Positions 11,685 through 25,800 of a stretch of DNA of 64,000 bases are shown in pieces. Positions within the stretch are counted from its first letter, which is position 1. Each line of letters begins with the position of its first letter. The stretch lies in NCBI RefSeq assembly GCF_000002075.1, contig NW_004797650.1, forward strand, positions 308,553 to 372,552, in the 5' to 3' direction. Below the pieces are notes generated by a model. It did not search any database. It was given only the letters and a program-made list of their open reading frames with translations, and was not told the DNA's origin. A program made the translations under genes and the position numbers. Origin of the DNA: Aplysia californica (lineage: Eukaryota; Mollusca; Gastropoda; Aplysiida; Aplysiidae).

Positions 11685-13211
11685 GGTCTTTGGAAATTTG
11701 TTAAACTTTGGCCATCTCAATAAATTAGAACGCACACAGTGTGACCCACACACATAGGAAAAGGTTTCAGACTTGGTGCTGCGTCACCAGCTTCTCTCAT
11801 CTACTGTGGCACCCCTAGTGGCCTGTAACATTATGCCCAATTAAACAACAGATGATAGGCGTTGATTATCTTTTCCGCTAAAATTCGTCTGTTTGCCCAC
11901 CTGCTGAGTGAATAAAATCAGGTCGCAGACAGGCCCAAAATGAATGTCTTGAAGTTTGCAGTCCATTTGCACAGCCATCCATTTTTTGCTCACTCTGACT
12001 GCGTTTGCTACTTAAGAAACGAACTCGTTTATCTAGTTGGCCCTAAGAGGGAGGGGGGGGTGGAGCAGTTAATTATATTTGAAGTACGATATTCAATTTG
12101 GTCATTTGAAATAACCTTGATCCAATCAATTATGCATTTGAATTTGACCTAACTGAGGAAAGAGACCAGATCCCCATTTAAGCATTTCACTTTGCTATGC
12201 TGGCAAACATTTCAGCAGACTTTTTGGGGAGGATGCAGAAGAGAAATGAAGAGGAAGGATGTTCTCAAATGTTTGTACAGTACTTCACGGCTTTTACCTG
12301 TGCATTCCGTCGGAATTTTCACAAGGTCGACAGAAATTGATAAATACAAAAACTGTGTAGAAATCTGAAGAGGACCACTGTAAGGTGACCAGCTTTTCCA
12401 TCTTGTGAACGAGGAAGGGAAGAAAACCAAATCAGACTTTGCGTACATTCATACCTTCTAAAAGAGGGGTAAAAAACGTAACAATATATTATTAAATCCA
12501 GATTTATCACTTCAGTTGGAAGAAAAGGGTGGGGGGTGTTAACAAATAGCTCCACACCAGAAAGAGGTGCAACACTTCTCGTGGTGGGATAAACACACAA
12601 AAACATGTGCCCTTTGACAAGTGTGTGCAGCAGTGATTGTTACTGCTGGGTCGCGAGTGCGAGAACGGAACTGAATCGCGAATCGCCACTCTCAAATTTG
12701 GCGAGCAGGATCCAGCCCTAGTGATTGTGCTGCCTCTTCTCTGCCTTCTTTTCTCCCTTCCACTTCTGACTTTGCCTGCTGTTTCATTTTGAAAAGACTG
12801 GACCAGTGTGCATTGTAGAATAGTACTGTTGATTCAACTGTGTGAAAAACCCCCCCTCAAAACAAAACAAATCTGACTTAAGAGGACCAATAACATTTCC
12901 AGAAATCAGTTTCAGATCTTTCTTGGCTCCTTCCACAAAAAACAAATGCATTTCTTTTAAATTCTTTTCCAAATTTATTAAACAATTTCATAATTTGAGA
13001 CAAAAACATAAATATTTCATTGATAAAAAAACCCAACACTTCCACACCACTTACATGTACGCCAGCTGACATATAACATATAATGACACAGGCACATATC
13101 ATACTGTTACAACAGCTTACTCCAACACCAGACACAGAGTGACATGATTGTTTGAAAAAATCTAGAAAATTTACAGGAAAAGTGATCTGTAAATGAAACT
13201 TGCCCACATCT

Positions 13212-13297
13212 GTTTGATGAGACTGATAAGTTGCCTTTGTCATGTATCAACTCCGTTTGATGAGACTGATAACTTGCCTTTGCCATGTATCAACTCC
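13212..13297. repeat. 43-bp tandem duplication
   Basis: Two copies of GTTTGATGAGACTGATAA followed by a TTGCCTTTGYCATGTATC block, 43 bases apart, with a few mismatches. Confidence 0.8.
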
Positions 13298-16200
13298 AAG
13301 TACACCTGCAAGTCCCCCAATAGCATGGCTCTGACCTGCTACATGTATCAAATATTGCCTTATTTTCACAGTCACATTTTCATCTTTATTCTAATGTTCA
13401 GGTGATGAAATGCCACGTTGCTGCAGAGATCAAGTTAGTTATCACTTTTGACCAGCACTAAGTACCTGTAGGAGAACTCCTTTTTAAACCCTGTTTTACA
13501 GATCAACAGAAAGACAAGCAGAATGGGGTAGGGTAACAGGGGCGAAGGGTGTCATAGGCCAAGTAATATTAACAGATGTGCATATGAAGATTATATCAAA
13601 TCCACAAAGTTTTAAAAAATTCAGCACAACACATTATGCCAAGGTCAAGTGTCATCTAATGCAGGAACATGCTGATAAAAATGAAGCTTTTAAAGTTTGA
13701 AAGATGAGAAGGAGTTAAGTTGTAACTAAAGACATGTCAAAATGATTATGGCCACATTTCACAAACTAACAGATAAGGACAGTAATGCCATTGACAAAAG
13801 CAAGGATAAACTACTCTTAGGGAACCCACCAACTTCCATTCTCTAAAGATATGATGAAATCTTTGTGTACACTAACATAGATAAAGCCATGAGACCTCCT
13901 AAATTATGACGCAAAACACTCAGCAGATTGGACAAAGTTGTTGGATGACACAAGACCAGGGCAGACAAACACTCACTTTTAAAAAATGAAATAAAAAAGT
14001 GTGCGCAACCCATACAGCAATGCTCAGCTTCGACTGAAATTCTATTGGGAGGTAATGATCTTGTGTTGCAAAAACAGAGGTGAGGTAGGCAATATACATC
14101 TCTACTTTAAGAATGAAGTCATTTAAGCCAAGAGTTTTCCTAAATAAAATTTGTTGATGTAACAATCAGACAGCAGCCTTCAAAATTCCTTCCTAAATTA
14201 ACGCAAGTCAGTCTTTTACTCATCCAACTTGACATGATATTCTTTAAGAATTCGACAGCAACTAAACGCTACCAAAACAAAGCTGCGTTGCATTTGTATG
14301 AAGTATGCTTTTCTAGTCTGTTATGGCATATTTTATTTTATACTACATTCTGCCATACAGCCATAGAAATATAAAATTGAGCTGTCGCAGTTGTATTGTG
14401 AACTGAGCGTCTCACAATACATTAGTTGGCAAGCTTTTTCAATGGATAGGAAAATCAATTTACTGTATAGACTGTTTTCAGCAAATTCACATAACACACA
14501 CATTCCATAACTATAGAAAATATTTGGACTTCAAATCATCAAGACAACATGGGTCAACTTTTATGTTTCTGACCAAAAGATACTCAGAACACACAATAAT
14601 CAAAAAGACTACAATGGCAAATATATTGTACAAAACATGAAGTAATAAATACATCTAAAAAAATCATGGTATTGTTCAACAGCTTGAAATGTTTAAACGT
14701 CCACTGAAGAGTGATCAGAGTCTCCCTATGAGATATCACGGAACTGGTATAATGTCTCTAATGTAACTAAAAGAACGTTTAATAATAACTATCTCCTGTA
14801 CGACTGCGCCAAGCGGCTAGAGAGGCATGAAAAACCCCTTTAACAAATAGAATTACAGAATGCTGCTTTCTGGATTCAAGAAACAGTTTGCCGCACCACA
14901 GTCGAGAGATGTCTGAACCTTTCTTTAACAAATAAAACATAACATACTGAAAGACATGAGAAAAACATTGTCTGTATTCACTGAACACAGCGCAGACATA
15001 TAGGTTATTTCATTTAGACAACATCAAATATGAATACCTTAATGTTTTATCAACACAAGCTAATGGGTTTCTCAATACATGTGTTTGCACTGTACGGCAG
15101 TGCTTCTTAACTTAATGCACAGTTTACCTTTCCACAAATTAACTTAACCACAAGTCATTCATATTTTAAAAAGGGAGAAGATAGACCAATGAAATTCAAA
15201 CAAGGCTTGAATCATAGTAGTTATAGCGAATCATAGTAGTTATAGTTGATAGGAAATGCCATGAGGAAAGCTTCACAAAATCAACAAAAAAAATTTAATA
15301 AACTCATGATACAATTCGATTGGGGTGAAAGATGTCTAGAGATAAAGATCGAGTTTTGAACAGCAGTACAAAAAAAAAAAGAAAGATCAAATAGCACTAG
15401 AGTGAGGAATGTAATAAGAAACAGCTGGTTTGAATTGCATCACAAACACCCTGCTGTATGTCAATTATTTCACTTCACATCACACTACAAACTTGTACAA
15501 AACACATTCTTGCCAGAAAAGAAAATTTTGTAGTAAAAGAAAAATGTTTCAAACTCAAATCAACTACTCAGTGTAAAACACCACCATATGCCACTGTGAA
15601 AAGTGACGTAGAACGAAGTCTTACATTGAGCAGTCAAAATGAACGTTTCAGCTAAATTAAATGATACACATTAACAAGGTGATCAGTAAATCAACATTTA
15701 TTTGACATTTTTTTCCCATTGCAAAAATGTGAGCCTTCATTCTTTGGAAAAACATTCATGGAGGCAAGCAAAAATCTGGCAAAAATACACCATAACATTA
15801 TCTTCAGTTGAAGAATGGGTATTTGCAGACATAAATGCAGCTGCATCAAGAATGGTGGGCCATGGAGTAATGAGGCTGTACAGCACCACAGAGTTATAAC
15901 CCAAAAGCCTCAATATCGAAGACTGCATAGTCTTTGTAGAGAGAAGGCATAGAAACATGCATTCAGAAGCAATAGTAGCCTCCACCACAGTCCGCCATAT
16001 CTTCATCAACACGCTCTATTCAATGACTATAATTAAAATGCAAAATACAATAGTTGCACTATTCAATTGAATCATGAACAATCAATTCATTCAACTTTTT
16101 TTTACTCGGCTCTCATTCGAAAATCGCTACAAATGTAACGAATTCATTCAGGACTGAAAATAAAATAACATATCACAATCAATCATAACGAAACAGAAAG

Positions 16201-16626
16201 AGGGAGCTGACAAAAAAATATAAAAATTAGACAACAAGTACAAACAAAATTAGTCGGGCACAGGTAGATCGAACATGTCGGGGACTGACACATGTGTTCA
16301 ACACACCCGTAATTCGAGTATACCATTCAACCATGATAACAAAAAATAAAAGAGATATTGAAGAAAATCAAGGAAAGTATCTGTGAAGGTACAATGGTCG
16401 GAAAATAAATTGTATCCGGTTTTGATAAAAGGATTGAAAGATGGATATTGTGCGTACCTTGTTCAGTGCAGAAGAAAGAAAAAGGAGGAAGGTGATGCGG
16501 ATGAGCCCCAGGACTAAGAAAAGAAAATGTCAAACGACAGATTATGATCATGACGATGTAACCAACAATGGTCAGAGCATGCAAACTACCCCTTTTGTGT
16601 AATCACTTCCCAATCATGATCAAACA

Positions 16627-16691
16627 ACCACACACACATACACAGTTCACACACACATACACAGTTCACACACACATACACAGTTCACACA
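16627..16691. repeat. 21-bp CA-rich tandem repeat
   Basis: Three units of CACACACATACACAGTTCA. Confidence 0.85.
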
Positions 16692-17184
16692 ATGTACAGC
16701 AGTTGCAAGCGGCATAAAACACTTACCAAACCAAACAAAAAAAGTGAAGAAATTTGTTTACACTACATCCATAGTTGGTAAAACAAAACAACAGTTGCTT
16801 ACTGCAAACTGCTCACAGCATGACACTGATATGAAAAGCAAAGAATCTCTTCAGATAAAGGCGCTATGTAGCTCACTTTAAATACTGCTAGTCTCATTCT
16901 TAAAGAAGAAAAAAATCCACCCAGAGAACCCCAAATTCTACATGGGCTACACTGGCTACCATTTAAAAGCAGTATCATGTCCAAATATTTATGTCTTTTA
17001 TTATAAATGTTTAGATAATATTGCACTATTCTAACTCTCAAACACTCTTCAAAAGTATGCACAAGCAAGATGTCTGGGGTCGTCCAGAATGATATAATTT
17101 TACTTAAACCATTAATGAAGTACAAATTCTATGGGCAGTATTTCTTTTCGCATTATGGTCTTCTGATGTGGAAGGATTTACTCA

Positions 17185-17240
17185 CTCACACACACACACA
17201 GAGGGAGAGGGAGAGGGAGAGGGAGAGGGAGAGGGAGAGG

Positions 17241-17336
<96 letters not shown>
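17185..17336. repeat. CA / GAGGGA / GA microsatellite just after the PIGT stop codon
   Basis: CA run, then GAGGGA hexamers, then about 100 bases of GA. It starts 40 bases beyond the PIGT stop (minus strand), so it would fall in the 3' UTR as a long pyrimidine (TC) tract. Confidence 0.9.
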
Positions 17337-17375
17337 ACTGCAGCACAATATAAGGGCTCACACCAGCACCGAGGA

Positions 17376-20283
17376 TCACGATGTCTCTTCCGTTGGGTCC
17401 GCTATATCCTCTTCCTTTTCTTGACAAGCTGCATCCTCAGCCGCTGCGGTTTTATTTGAGTCATCCGCCACCTCATCCTCTTTCTTGGACCTCTTGAAAA
17501 AACCTTTCACCTTACTCAACAAACCTTTTCGTTGGCTTGGATCAAGCTTGACAAAGCTGCAAAGGAATATAATAAAAATATGAGTGGCATTATGAAAATA
17601 AGAAAAAGAAAGAAGAGACGAAAAGTTGACAACGCAATCTAAATTTAAAGACTGAACAAAGTTTTTGGCAAAAGCCAGTTCCTCCGCAAGAGAAACAGAA
17701 TAGGCTGCACAAAGCAACAAATTTTTCTAGACAACAGGATAGTTTATTGTTACCTATAAGAGTTGTTTTAAATCACAAATATATTTACACTGAATTTTAA
17801 TATTTTAACATTTTAGCATTTCAAAGTCAATTAGTTAACCAATCGTGCTGTAAACTTTTGCGAAAGTAAACAATTTGTGTTTCGCGCGCTCATATGACCT
17901 TAGCAGTTGCGAGCGCCGTAAAACCCTGTACTACATACATGCATACAACAGGATAGGAGGTCAAAGGAGAACAATTTAGAGAAAAAAATATTTTTCTCCT
18001 TTGCAGGTTTCAATCCAAAGAACTTTAGACAGAGAGGTGAACACTGTACTTTTAGACTATAAGAGCCCCATATTCAATAGTCAATATGAGAATGACACTC
18101 TTGCAATAATACAGCAAATGCAGGTCTAAATACCTTCAAATACTTTGTATTTATATCAAGACCTCTGAGAGCAAAAAAAAGTTACATCCCAACACAAGAG
18201 AGAGCTTAGTCTTACCGACGGGTGGTGAGGTTGTGGATACTGCCAAAGGCAATAGCAACCACTGTGCAGGCCAAGCAGATGACGTTGTACGGCATGGAGA
18301 AGTCAGGGGTGGGCAGAGAGACCACCAAGCTCTCTGAGTGTACACGGACTAAGTAAGACGAAGAATTGTCATTCAGGCTGAGGAAAAATAAAGAGGGAGG
18401 CAGCTCAGAGCTAGATTACTTGAACACCTGGGCTTGTGACCGTGAATTTCTCAAGCTTGAGTATTTATTAACTCCTACAAATGAAAACCTGTGACCATGA
18501 ATTTCTCAAGCTTGAGTATTTCTTAACTCCTACAAATAAAAACCTGTGACCGTAAATTTCTCATGCTCAAATATCTCCCTCACAATTCCCACAGCTGCAA
18601 CGACAAATTTTGGGATACAGAAAAGACTCAGAGTATTGCAAATTCCACAGTAGTCTATGTGTACAGTTTAATACAGCTTTACCTGAGCTTTCCTTAACCC
18701 TTTAACAGATCCATGCCACAAGTACATAATACCTGACCTACATCATTTTGACTCCCTCAGAAATGGAAACATTACTGCCTGACTTTTGAAATTGCAGATG
18801 TTAGTCTTCAGAGTTAAAGACAGACCAGACAGGTATGTATATGTGGTCATCTTATATTATACATTAAAACTGAGTAAAAAAGGACACCAAACTGACAAAG
18901 TTTGATATAACACAAAACCCTTACATGGTATCAAGCTTGGAGAAATAGAGAGGTGGGGCACTGTACTGTCGAGATGTTGGAAGCATGGAGGATATCACGG
19001 CAGAGCCGATGTAAAATCCGTGATTCGCATCTGGAGGGTACTCGGTCCACTTGAGGAATGCGCGAGTGAAAGAGAAGCTGACACGAGTCACAGAGTGAGG
19101 CCACAGGTTGAACGAGAGCTCGAGATGGTAGGGGCGGACGCGGTCTTTGGCTGGTGTGAAGTGGACTTTGACTGAAAAGGAAAGCGCAGTCAGTTGTGTA
19201 AGGTTTACAACACTCGCTGTCAATTTTCCAAACATGATGCAGTCATGAGGGTGGATGACACATAGTCATTAAACGGCTTGAAAGAAATTGAAAAATTGAG
19301 GAAAGAGAAATTATCCGCGATGTGAAGACCAAAATGCTGTAGAGTATTTGTAACTGCTGCTTCATCCACAAAAAGTCCCATTGGAAATTTATGGGGAATG
19401 AAAAAATATCTCAAAAAAGATTACACAATGATTTCAAAGAATCAAAAGTCATTTATGCGAATATTTTAAAAACATAATTTTTTTCAAAGTCTTCCTGTAT
19501 TCTGTTGGCCTGAAACCACTCCAGTTTGGTTGCAGCTGTGAAGGGTTGAATCAACATGAATTAATTATCCTAAAAAAGCACTATTCTAGACAGTAACAGT
19601 TCTCCATCAAGTTTCCAGGCAGTCAAGTATGACTTCATACATATTTTGCAAGGAACATATTAAGACCAAAAATCACCAACACAGAAGACAGAAGGAACAT
19701 GTAACACACCAGTACCAACCAACCACAAGCCTGTATCAGAAGGGCACCAAGAAAGCAAAACAACACTCTAACAAAATAAAAAGCGCAAACACTCACAGGG
19801 CACATCTAGACCATTATTTTGAACCGTCAAGGAGTTGAAGAAAACTCGGGTGAACCAGGGTAGCACATCCATGTAGATCACAGTCTGATTCCTATCCAGA
19901 GTGTTGGTGATCAGACAGCTCACACCTCCGTCCTCTAGACCATACCCTGCAGAGCCAACAACAGAGGTGAGTCAAGTCATAAGGAAAATTGCCTCTCTGC
20001 CCAATGATTGTTCTCTATTACTTAATTAATTCTCTTCAAACAATAATTGGGCATAAAGCCTCCATCATAAATCATCATTTCTTTCTCAAACAACTGTAAC
20101 CAGACCTGCCACTCTATGAAATCTCAAAATCAGGATCTCAGCAGGGAAAAAATCGGGATTTGGTCAAAAATAAAAAAACCCAACAGGATCAACAGCAAAT
20201 CACCACGGTGACTACACAGACTTACACATTTTTCGGGGGTGTCCATAACTGTAAGCCCTTTGTGCGTGTTTGTTTGTTTGTTT

Positions 20284-20332
<49 letters not shown>

Positions 20333-22814
20333 ATTATTATTTTTTTTAAATCTTGAAGCATCACGTCAAGCACTCATAGTCCAAGTGTCTAACCCTCCCC
20401 CCACCCCCCACCAGTAACAAACAAATCTCCACAAGTCCCAAAAGACACTAGAACCAGCGTGCATGAACTTAAGTTGACCCCATCAACGGACGGTCCCCTA
20501 CACACGTGGAACTCATACCCCAAAGTCATGTCACGTAATGCGAACGGGCCATTGAAAGTTTTATTGACCAGCTCGGTATACCGGGAGCCCATTGCGGGTC
20601 GGGCCGATCGCCCTACTCGTCGCCAGAAAACAAATGCGTTTGTTTTTGAGGCGTGATCGGCTTGTGCCACAATAGCCGCTTTGCGCCCTCAATCTGGCTA
20701 GCAAACCGACCCGACCCGATCCCCCGATGGGCACCCAACCACTCAGACAAGCGACAGTCGTTCTAGGCTAATGATAACGGCCGACTAACCGAATGTACCA
20801 ACAAATCCCTTTTCCCTCATAGGCATTCAGACCAAGGCGATGACAACGGCCAAGTTTTAGTTTAGCCAGCCCAGTCAGTTGTGTAAGGTTTAGAATGACT
20901 TTCGCTCGTCTGAGTGTTTGGTGTGAACACACGGTCACTAGACCTCGGACGACGCTTGCTTTGAAAGTAACTGCAAAACTACCAATATTATCGATTATTT
21001 GTATGTCGCAGTTGTCACAGTTATAAGGCTATCATCGGAGTATTCTGAGTGCGGGCAAAGTTCAAACACATCTTGGAACAAGTTAGCTACTAAATCCGGC
21101 ATCGATATTTGGGAAAATAATGCTCCGAGTTCCTATCGACATAAAGTAAAATGGGTGCTTCCCAAAATAGAGAAGAAGGCAGAGTAAGTCTTTCGAAAAA
21201 TCCGGCGCAACAGTAGACTGGAACAAAAATTCAGGACACATGTGATGAAAATTGGGATGCTTGAGATTAGGGGCAAAAAGTTGGGATATCCCCACTAAAT
21301 TGGGATGAGTGGCAGGTCTGTGTAACTAAAAATAAGTACCAAATTTCACTAAAACTCAAATTTTAGCAACTCAGAATCTTAAAAAAAGACCTATATTAGC
21401 ATTTTCCACCTGTGATGTATCTGTGCGCATGGATGGGTGGTGGGTCCAACTCTTTCACTTTCGACGGGTCATTATATGTGCCTGCTATGTTCAAACCACG
21501 GCCAACTTCAGTAAAAGAGCGTACATTATAGACTGAATATGTGTGCTGCCCAGTGCCTCTGGTCACTGTGTGAGTCCATGTTGGTGTGGGTGTCAGTCTA
21601 TACGCTGGAGATGCCTGTGGAATAGAATCACACATAATAATCAAATATCGCACCAGACTGAAGAAAAAGAATGTTAATAGACAATACGAAAAGTTTTCTG
21701 TTTTAAGGAAATAAAATATTGGAAAAAACCGTACACATCAATAAAACAGAAACCAAAAGTCCTTTATTATTCACAGAACAATAGAAATATAATATCTTCA
21801 TAATGTACTTTTAAAGCTTAAACTGAATTATTAGTTGAACATGTATTATCTGAACAGGGAAAAGGGGGCTCTTGTGGCCTAGAGGTTAAGGTGTTCGCCT
21901 CTTATTCAAAGGTCCCAGGTTCGAATCTGGGTAGCGACCAAAAAATTTTCTTCTCTAAATTTGTCTCCTTTCACATCCTTTCCTACTTTCTAGCAATGTT
22001 CTTTCGTCTGCTTTCGTCTCCTCTTTCTGCCCCCCACCCCTTCACCTCCTTTGCCCCCTCCTGTGGGCTCCTGATTCTTTCTGCAGCCTTTCTACTGCTA
22101 CTCATTGGCTTCTTCTTACTGCTGTCTTTCAGCCACACCCTGATCTTCTGGTAGGAAAGATCTACACCTAGCCTTCTCGGACAAGGGCGAAAAATCTCGG
22201 AGGTCCCGTGTGAAAGCTGTGCAAGTTAAAGATCCTTTGGTGGTCTAAAATCGATAAGAGTAGGCTTCGGCCGCCACCCGGGCAAAATTCAAAATTTCCT
22301 TCCAACTGAAAAAGTTTAGTGCGTCCCGCGCGCTCATACGACCTTATGCAGTTGCGAGCGCCGTAAAACACTTACAAAAACAAAAAAACAAGAACAGGGA
22401 AAAATTTTGACACCAAAATCAAAATCTCCAAAATTAGTTAATGTAATGGGTAGATATTTTTCAAATAATACTTTAGTTTATACCTATTCCATCTAGGAAA
22501 ACAAAATGTACTTATTTTCACAATCACACTAAAAGAAGGTTGTATCTTGCTCAGTGGTAGCTTACCTCATTGTCAGTAGTTTCAACCATAATACTTGTCT
22601 TACTAGCAATTGGGCAAGCAGACGCCAGGTGGTTACCAAAAAGACTTCTGAGAGACCAATCTGAGCAACACGAAAAGCAAAACATTTGTAGACAATGGTG
22701 GAAAAAAAAAGTCGTCGTCAAAAAAAGGCCGTACGGAGGTACATTGGATGGGGCTCAATAAACAAACACATACAAACATACATTGACGATCCTAAATCAA
22801 GAGAGAGAGAGAGG

Positions 22815-22855
<41 letters not shown>

Positions 22856-25800
22856 CAAGCTATACAAAAGTGCACAAAACAAGTAGGACATAAAGGCAGA
22901 GTCACAGAGATCAAATTTAAGGATAATGGGAGTGCTTACTTTGGGTGTCAGCTCCAAGACAAAATAGATACACACAAAAAAAAACCCAAAACAAAACAAA
23001 GCTGAAAGAATGTAGGCTAAAAAAAACGAAAGGAAAGAAAAGAAAACGAAACAAAAAATGAGATGAAACACATTAACGTGTACTTGAACCTTCGTATTGA
23101 TGGCAACAGAATCCGGCACAGCACGAAATCAATGCTTATTGAGGCGTCGTATAAAAGTAATCTGATCAGATATGATGTAAGATCTGACATTTAGAATTCT
23201 TTNNNNNNNNNNNNNNNNNNNNNNNNNNNNNNNNNNNNNNNNNNNNNNNNNNNNNNNNNNNNNNNNNNNNNNNNNNNNNNNNNNNNNNNNNNNNNNNNNN
23301 NNNNNNNNNNNNNNNNNNNNNNNNNNNNNNNNNNNNNNNNNNNNNNNNNNNNNNNNNNNNNNNNNNNNNNNNNNNNNNNNNNNNNNNNNNNNNNNNNNNN
23401 NNNNNNNNNNNNNNNNNNNNNNNNNNNNNNNNNNNNNNNNNNNNNNNNNNNNNNNNNNNNNNNNNNNNNNNNNNNNNNNNNNNNNNNNNNNNNNNNNNNN
23501 NNNNNNNNNNNNNNNNNNNNNNNNNNNNNNNNNNNNNNNNNNNNNNNNNNNNNNNNNNNNNNNNNNNNNNNNNNNNNNNNNNNNNNNNNNNNNNNNNNNN
23601 NNNNNNNNNNNNNNNNNNNNNNNNNNNNNNNNNNNNNNNNNNNNNNNNNNNNNNNNNNNNNNNNNNNNNNNNNNNNNNNNNNNNNNNNNNNNNNNNNNNN
23701 NNNNNNNNNNNNNNNNNNNNNNNNNNNNNNNNNNNNNNNNNNNNNNNNNNNNNNNNNNNNNNNNNNNNNNNNNNNNNNNNNNNNNNNNNNNNNNNNNNNN
23801 NNNNNNNNNNNNNNNNNNNNNNNNNNNNNNNNNNNNNNNNNNNNNNNNNNNNNNNNNNNNNNNNNNNNNNNNNNNNNNNNNNNNNNNNNNNNNNNNNNNN
23901 NNNNNNNNNNNNNNNNNNNNNCCCCCCAACAGGGCAGTGCTTCTGACTGAAGTTGTCTTTAGGCATTCCTAAAGGGGGGATATAAACATTTCTTATGCAC
24001 AGCAGAATCGTAAATGGGTTGATTAATCAATGTCATGCTCATACTGTGCCTGAACAACATAGGGGGAACTGTTGCTTTTTCTTTCCTCATTCTTACTATC
24101 GTCATTTTTCCTCTACTTCTTTTGTATGTTTGTCACTCTCTTGTGAACTGTTATTTCCAGGGTGCCTTGATAGTCGAAGCAGACTTTGTGCTGCTGAGGC
24201 TAGAGAGGTGAGCAGAGTAAGCCTGATTCCTCGTTTCGACTTCTCTGTTGGCATCCACCCCTCGGCACTCATATGACCGTATGCAGTTGCGAGCGCCGTA
24301 AAACCTTACTATATTAAACTAAACAAAAGACCTGAAACTAATTCTGATATGAAAATGTATGTACATTCCTAAAAACTCACAGCACAAATTGGCCGCACAT
24401 GAAGACCAAGAGAATGATAATTCGCATCATGGAAGTGAAAGGCGTTGAACAAAGTTGATAAACCAGCCTGAAAAAGAATGGTTAAGAATCACACTTTGAA
24501 TAAACTCCTACAAATACAAATTCTCTCAACTTCAAATATTAACTCTTCAACCACTGTGTGTCTAAAAAAAATCTGAGAAAGTCAGTAAGCTCTGACAAAA
24601 ATTAAATATGGTTCTTTTCATATTACCTTGTGGTGCTATTTCTTCAAGATTTCTTTTATCATTAAATTCTTGATAAATCTTATTTACCGATAAAATTTAA
24701 AGTAAATTACTGACAGTTGAAAATAATACAATAATGATCCAGAAATGGTATATCTTTAAACTTCATAGCAAAGAAAGTCATCCCCAAAAAGCAATGTACC
24801 TTGGAGTCACAAGGCAGCAATTTTTTCCACGGTGTCAAGTTCTCAGTACAGACAATCTCTCTGGGCAGAGTGCCATAGCGCACAAAATGAGAGGACACAG
24901 AATAACCCTGAGGGGCAAGTCCTGCTGGTCTAAAACTCCAGCGTGGGGCAATCGTGCTCCGTGAGTCCAGGAAGTTGAGAGAAGAACAAAACAGACCCGA
25001 GACAGCATTAACCAGTTCAGTCCAGGCCTTGTCCACACTGAGAAGAAAATTAAAGCACACAGCAGAAATATAACAAATCGTTTGTGGAATCATAAGCATA
25101 TAATAGTGGGAAAAATATCCTAAAATGTACGGTTTAATAGCATTTATGTCAGAATATTAAAAGAGCGTTTATTTAGCTTTTTCTTCCAAACATCCTGAGC
25201 CAAAACATGTAAGCTTGAGTGAAGACTGAGCACTGATCGTTGCAAAAAGAAAGAAAAGAGAGACATTGAGAAAGGTCACAGAGAAGACAAGTGTCCATTT
25301 GGATGGAGGCAGGGAAGACAGCCCAGAACCGACACAGATTTATAAGACTGGTAAATGGTACACTATGTTAAGTAGGGAGCCACAGGTCAAAGTCAAGTAA
25401 GTAAACAGTTAAATAAAGTTTACCTATATACATATATGAGGGTGCGGTGGCAGAGCGGTTAGTGCGCTTGTCTCTGAAGCGGAAAGTCCGGGTTCGAGCC
25501 TCGGTTCAGACACTGATTTTTTTCGCCCCCTCCTGCCCACCCAGCAGTAATGGGTACCTGACTTCCAGTTGGGGAAGTAAAAGCGGCATGGAAAGGAACT
25601 GGCCACCCTACCACAATATGCCAAAGGCCCAGGAAGTTGTCTCACTAACAAGGCAATCCCCAATGTCCGGATCGGAAGCGGGAACAACTTTACTTTTACT
25701 TTATATACACATATATTTCAGTAATCAATATATGGCATTGATTAAATACAACACTAATATTCTGTACTGCTTACTCTTTCACACTTGGTCTGAACCACAC

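Larger units (their letters stand above)
11700..17180. other. Spacer between the convergent dynein and PIGT genes
   Basis: AT-rich, with no protein-like frame I can support. It holds a 43-bp duplication at 13212-13297, a 21-bp CA-rich tandem at 16627-16691, and oligo-A runs. Part may be the PIGT 3' UTR. Confidence 0.4.

Noticed and set aside
17168-17459. Charged RERERE / GEGEGE open frames
   Set aside because: They are translations of the GA microsatellite after the PIGT stop codon.
23129-23966. Long open frames across the N run
   Set aside because: They consist of unknown bases and carry no information.
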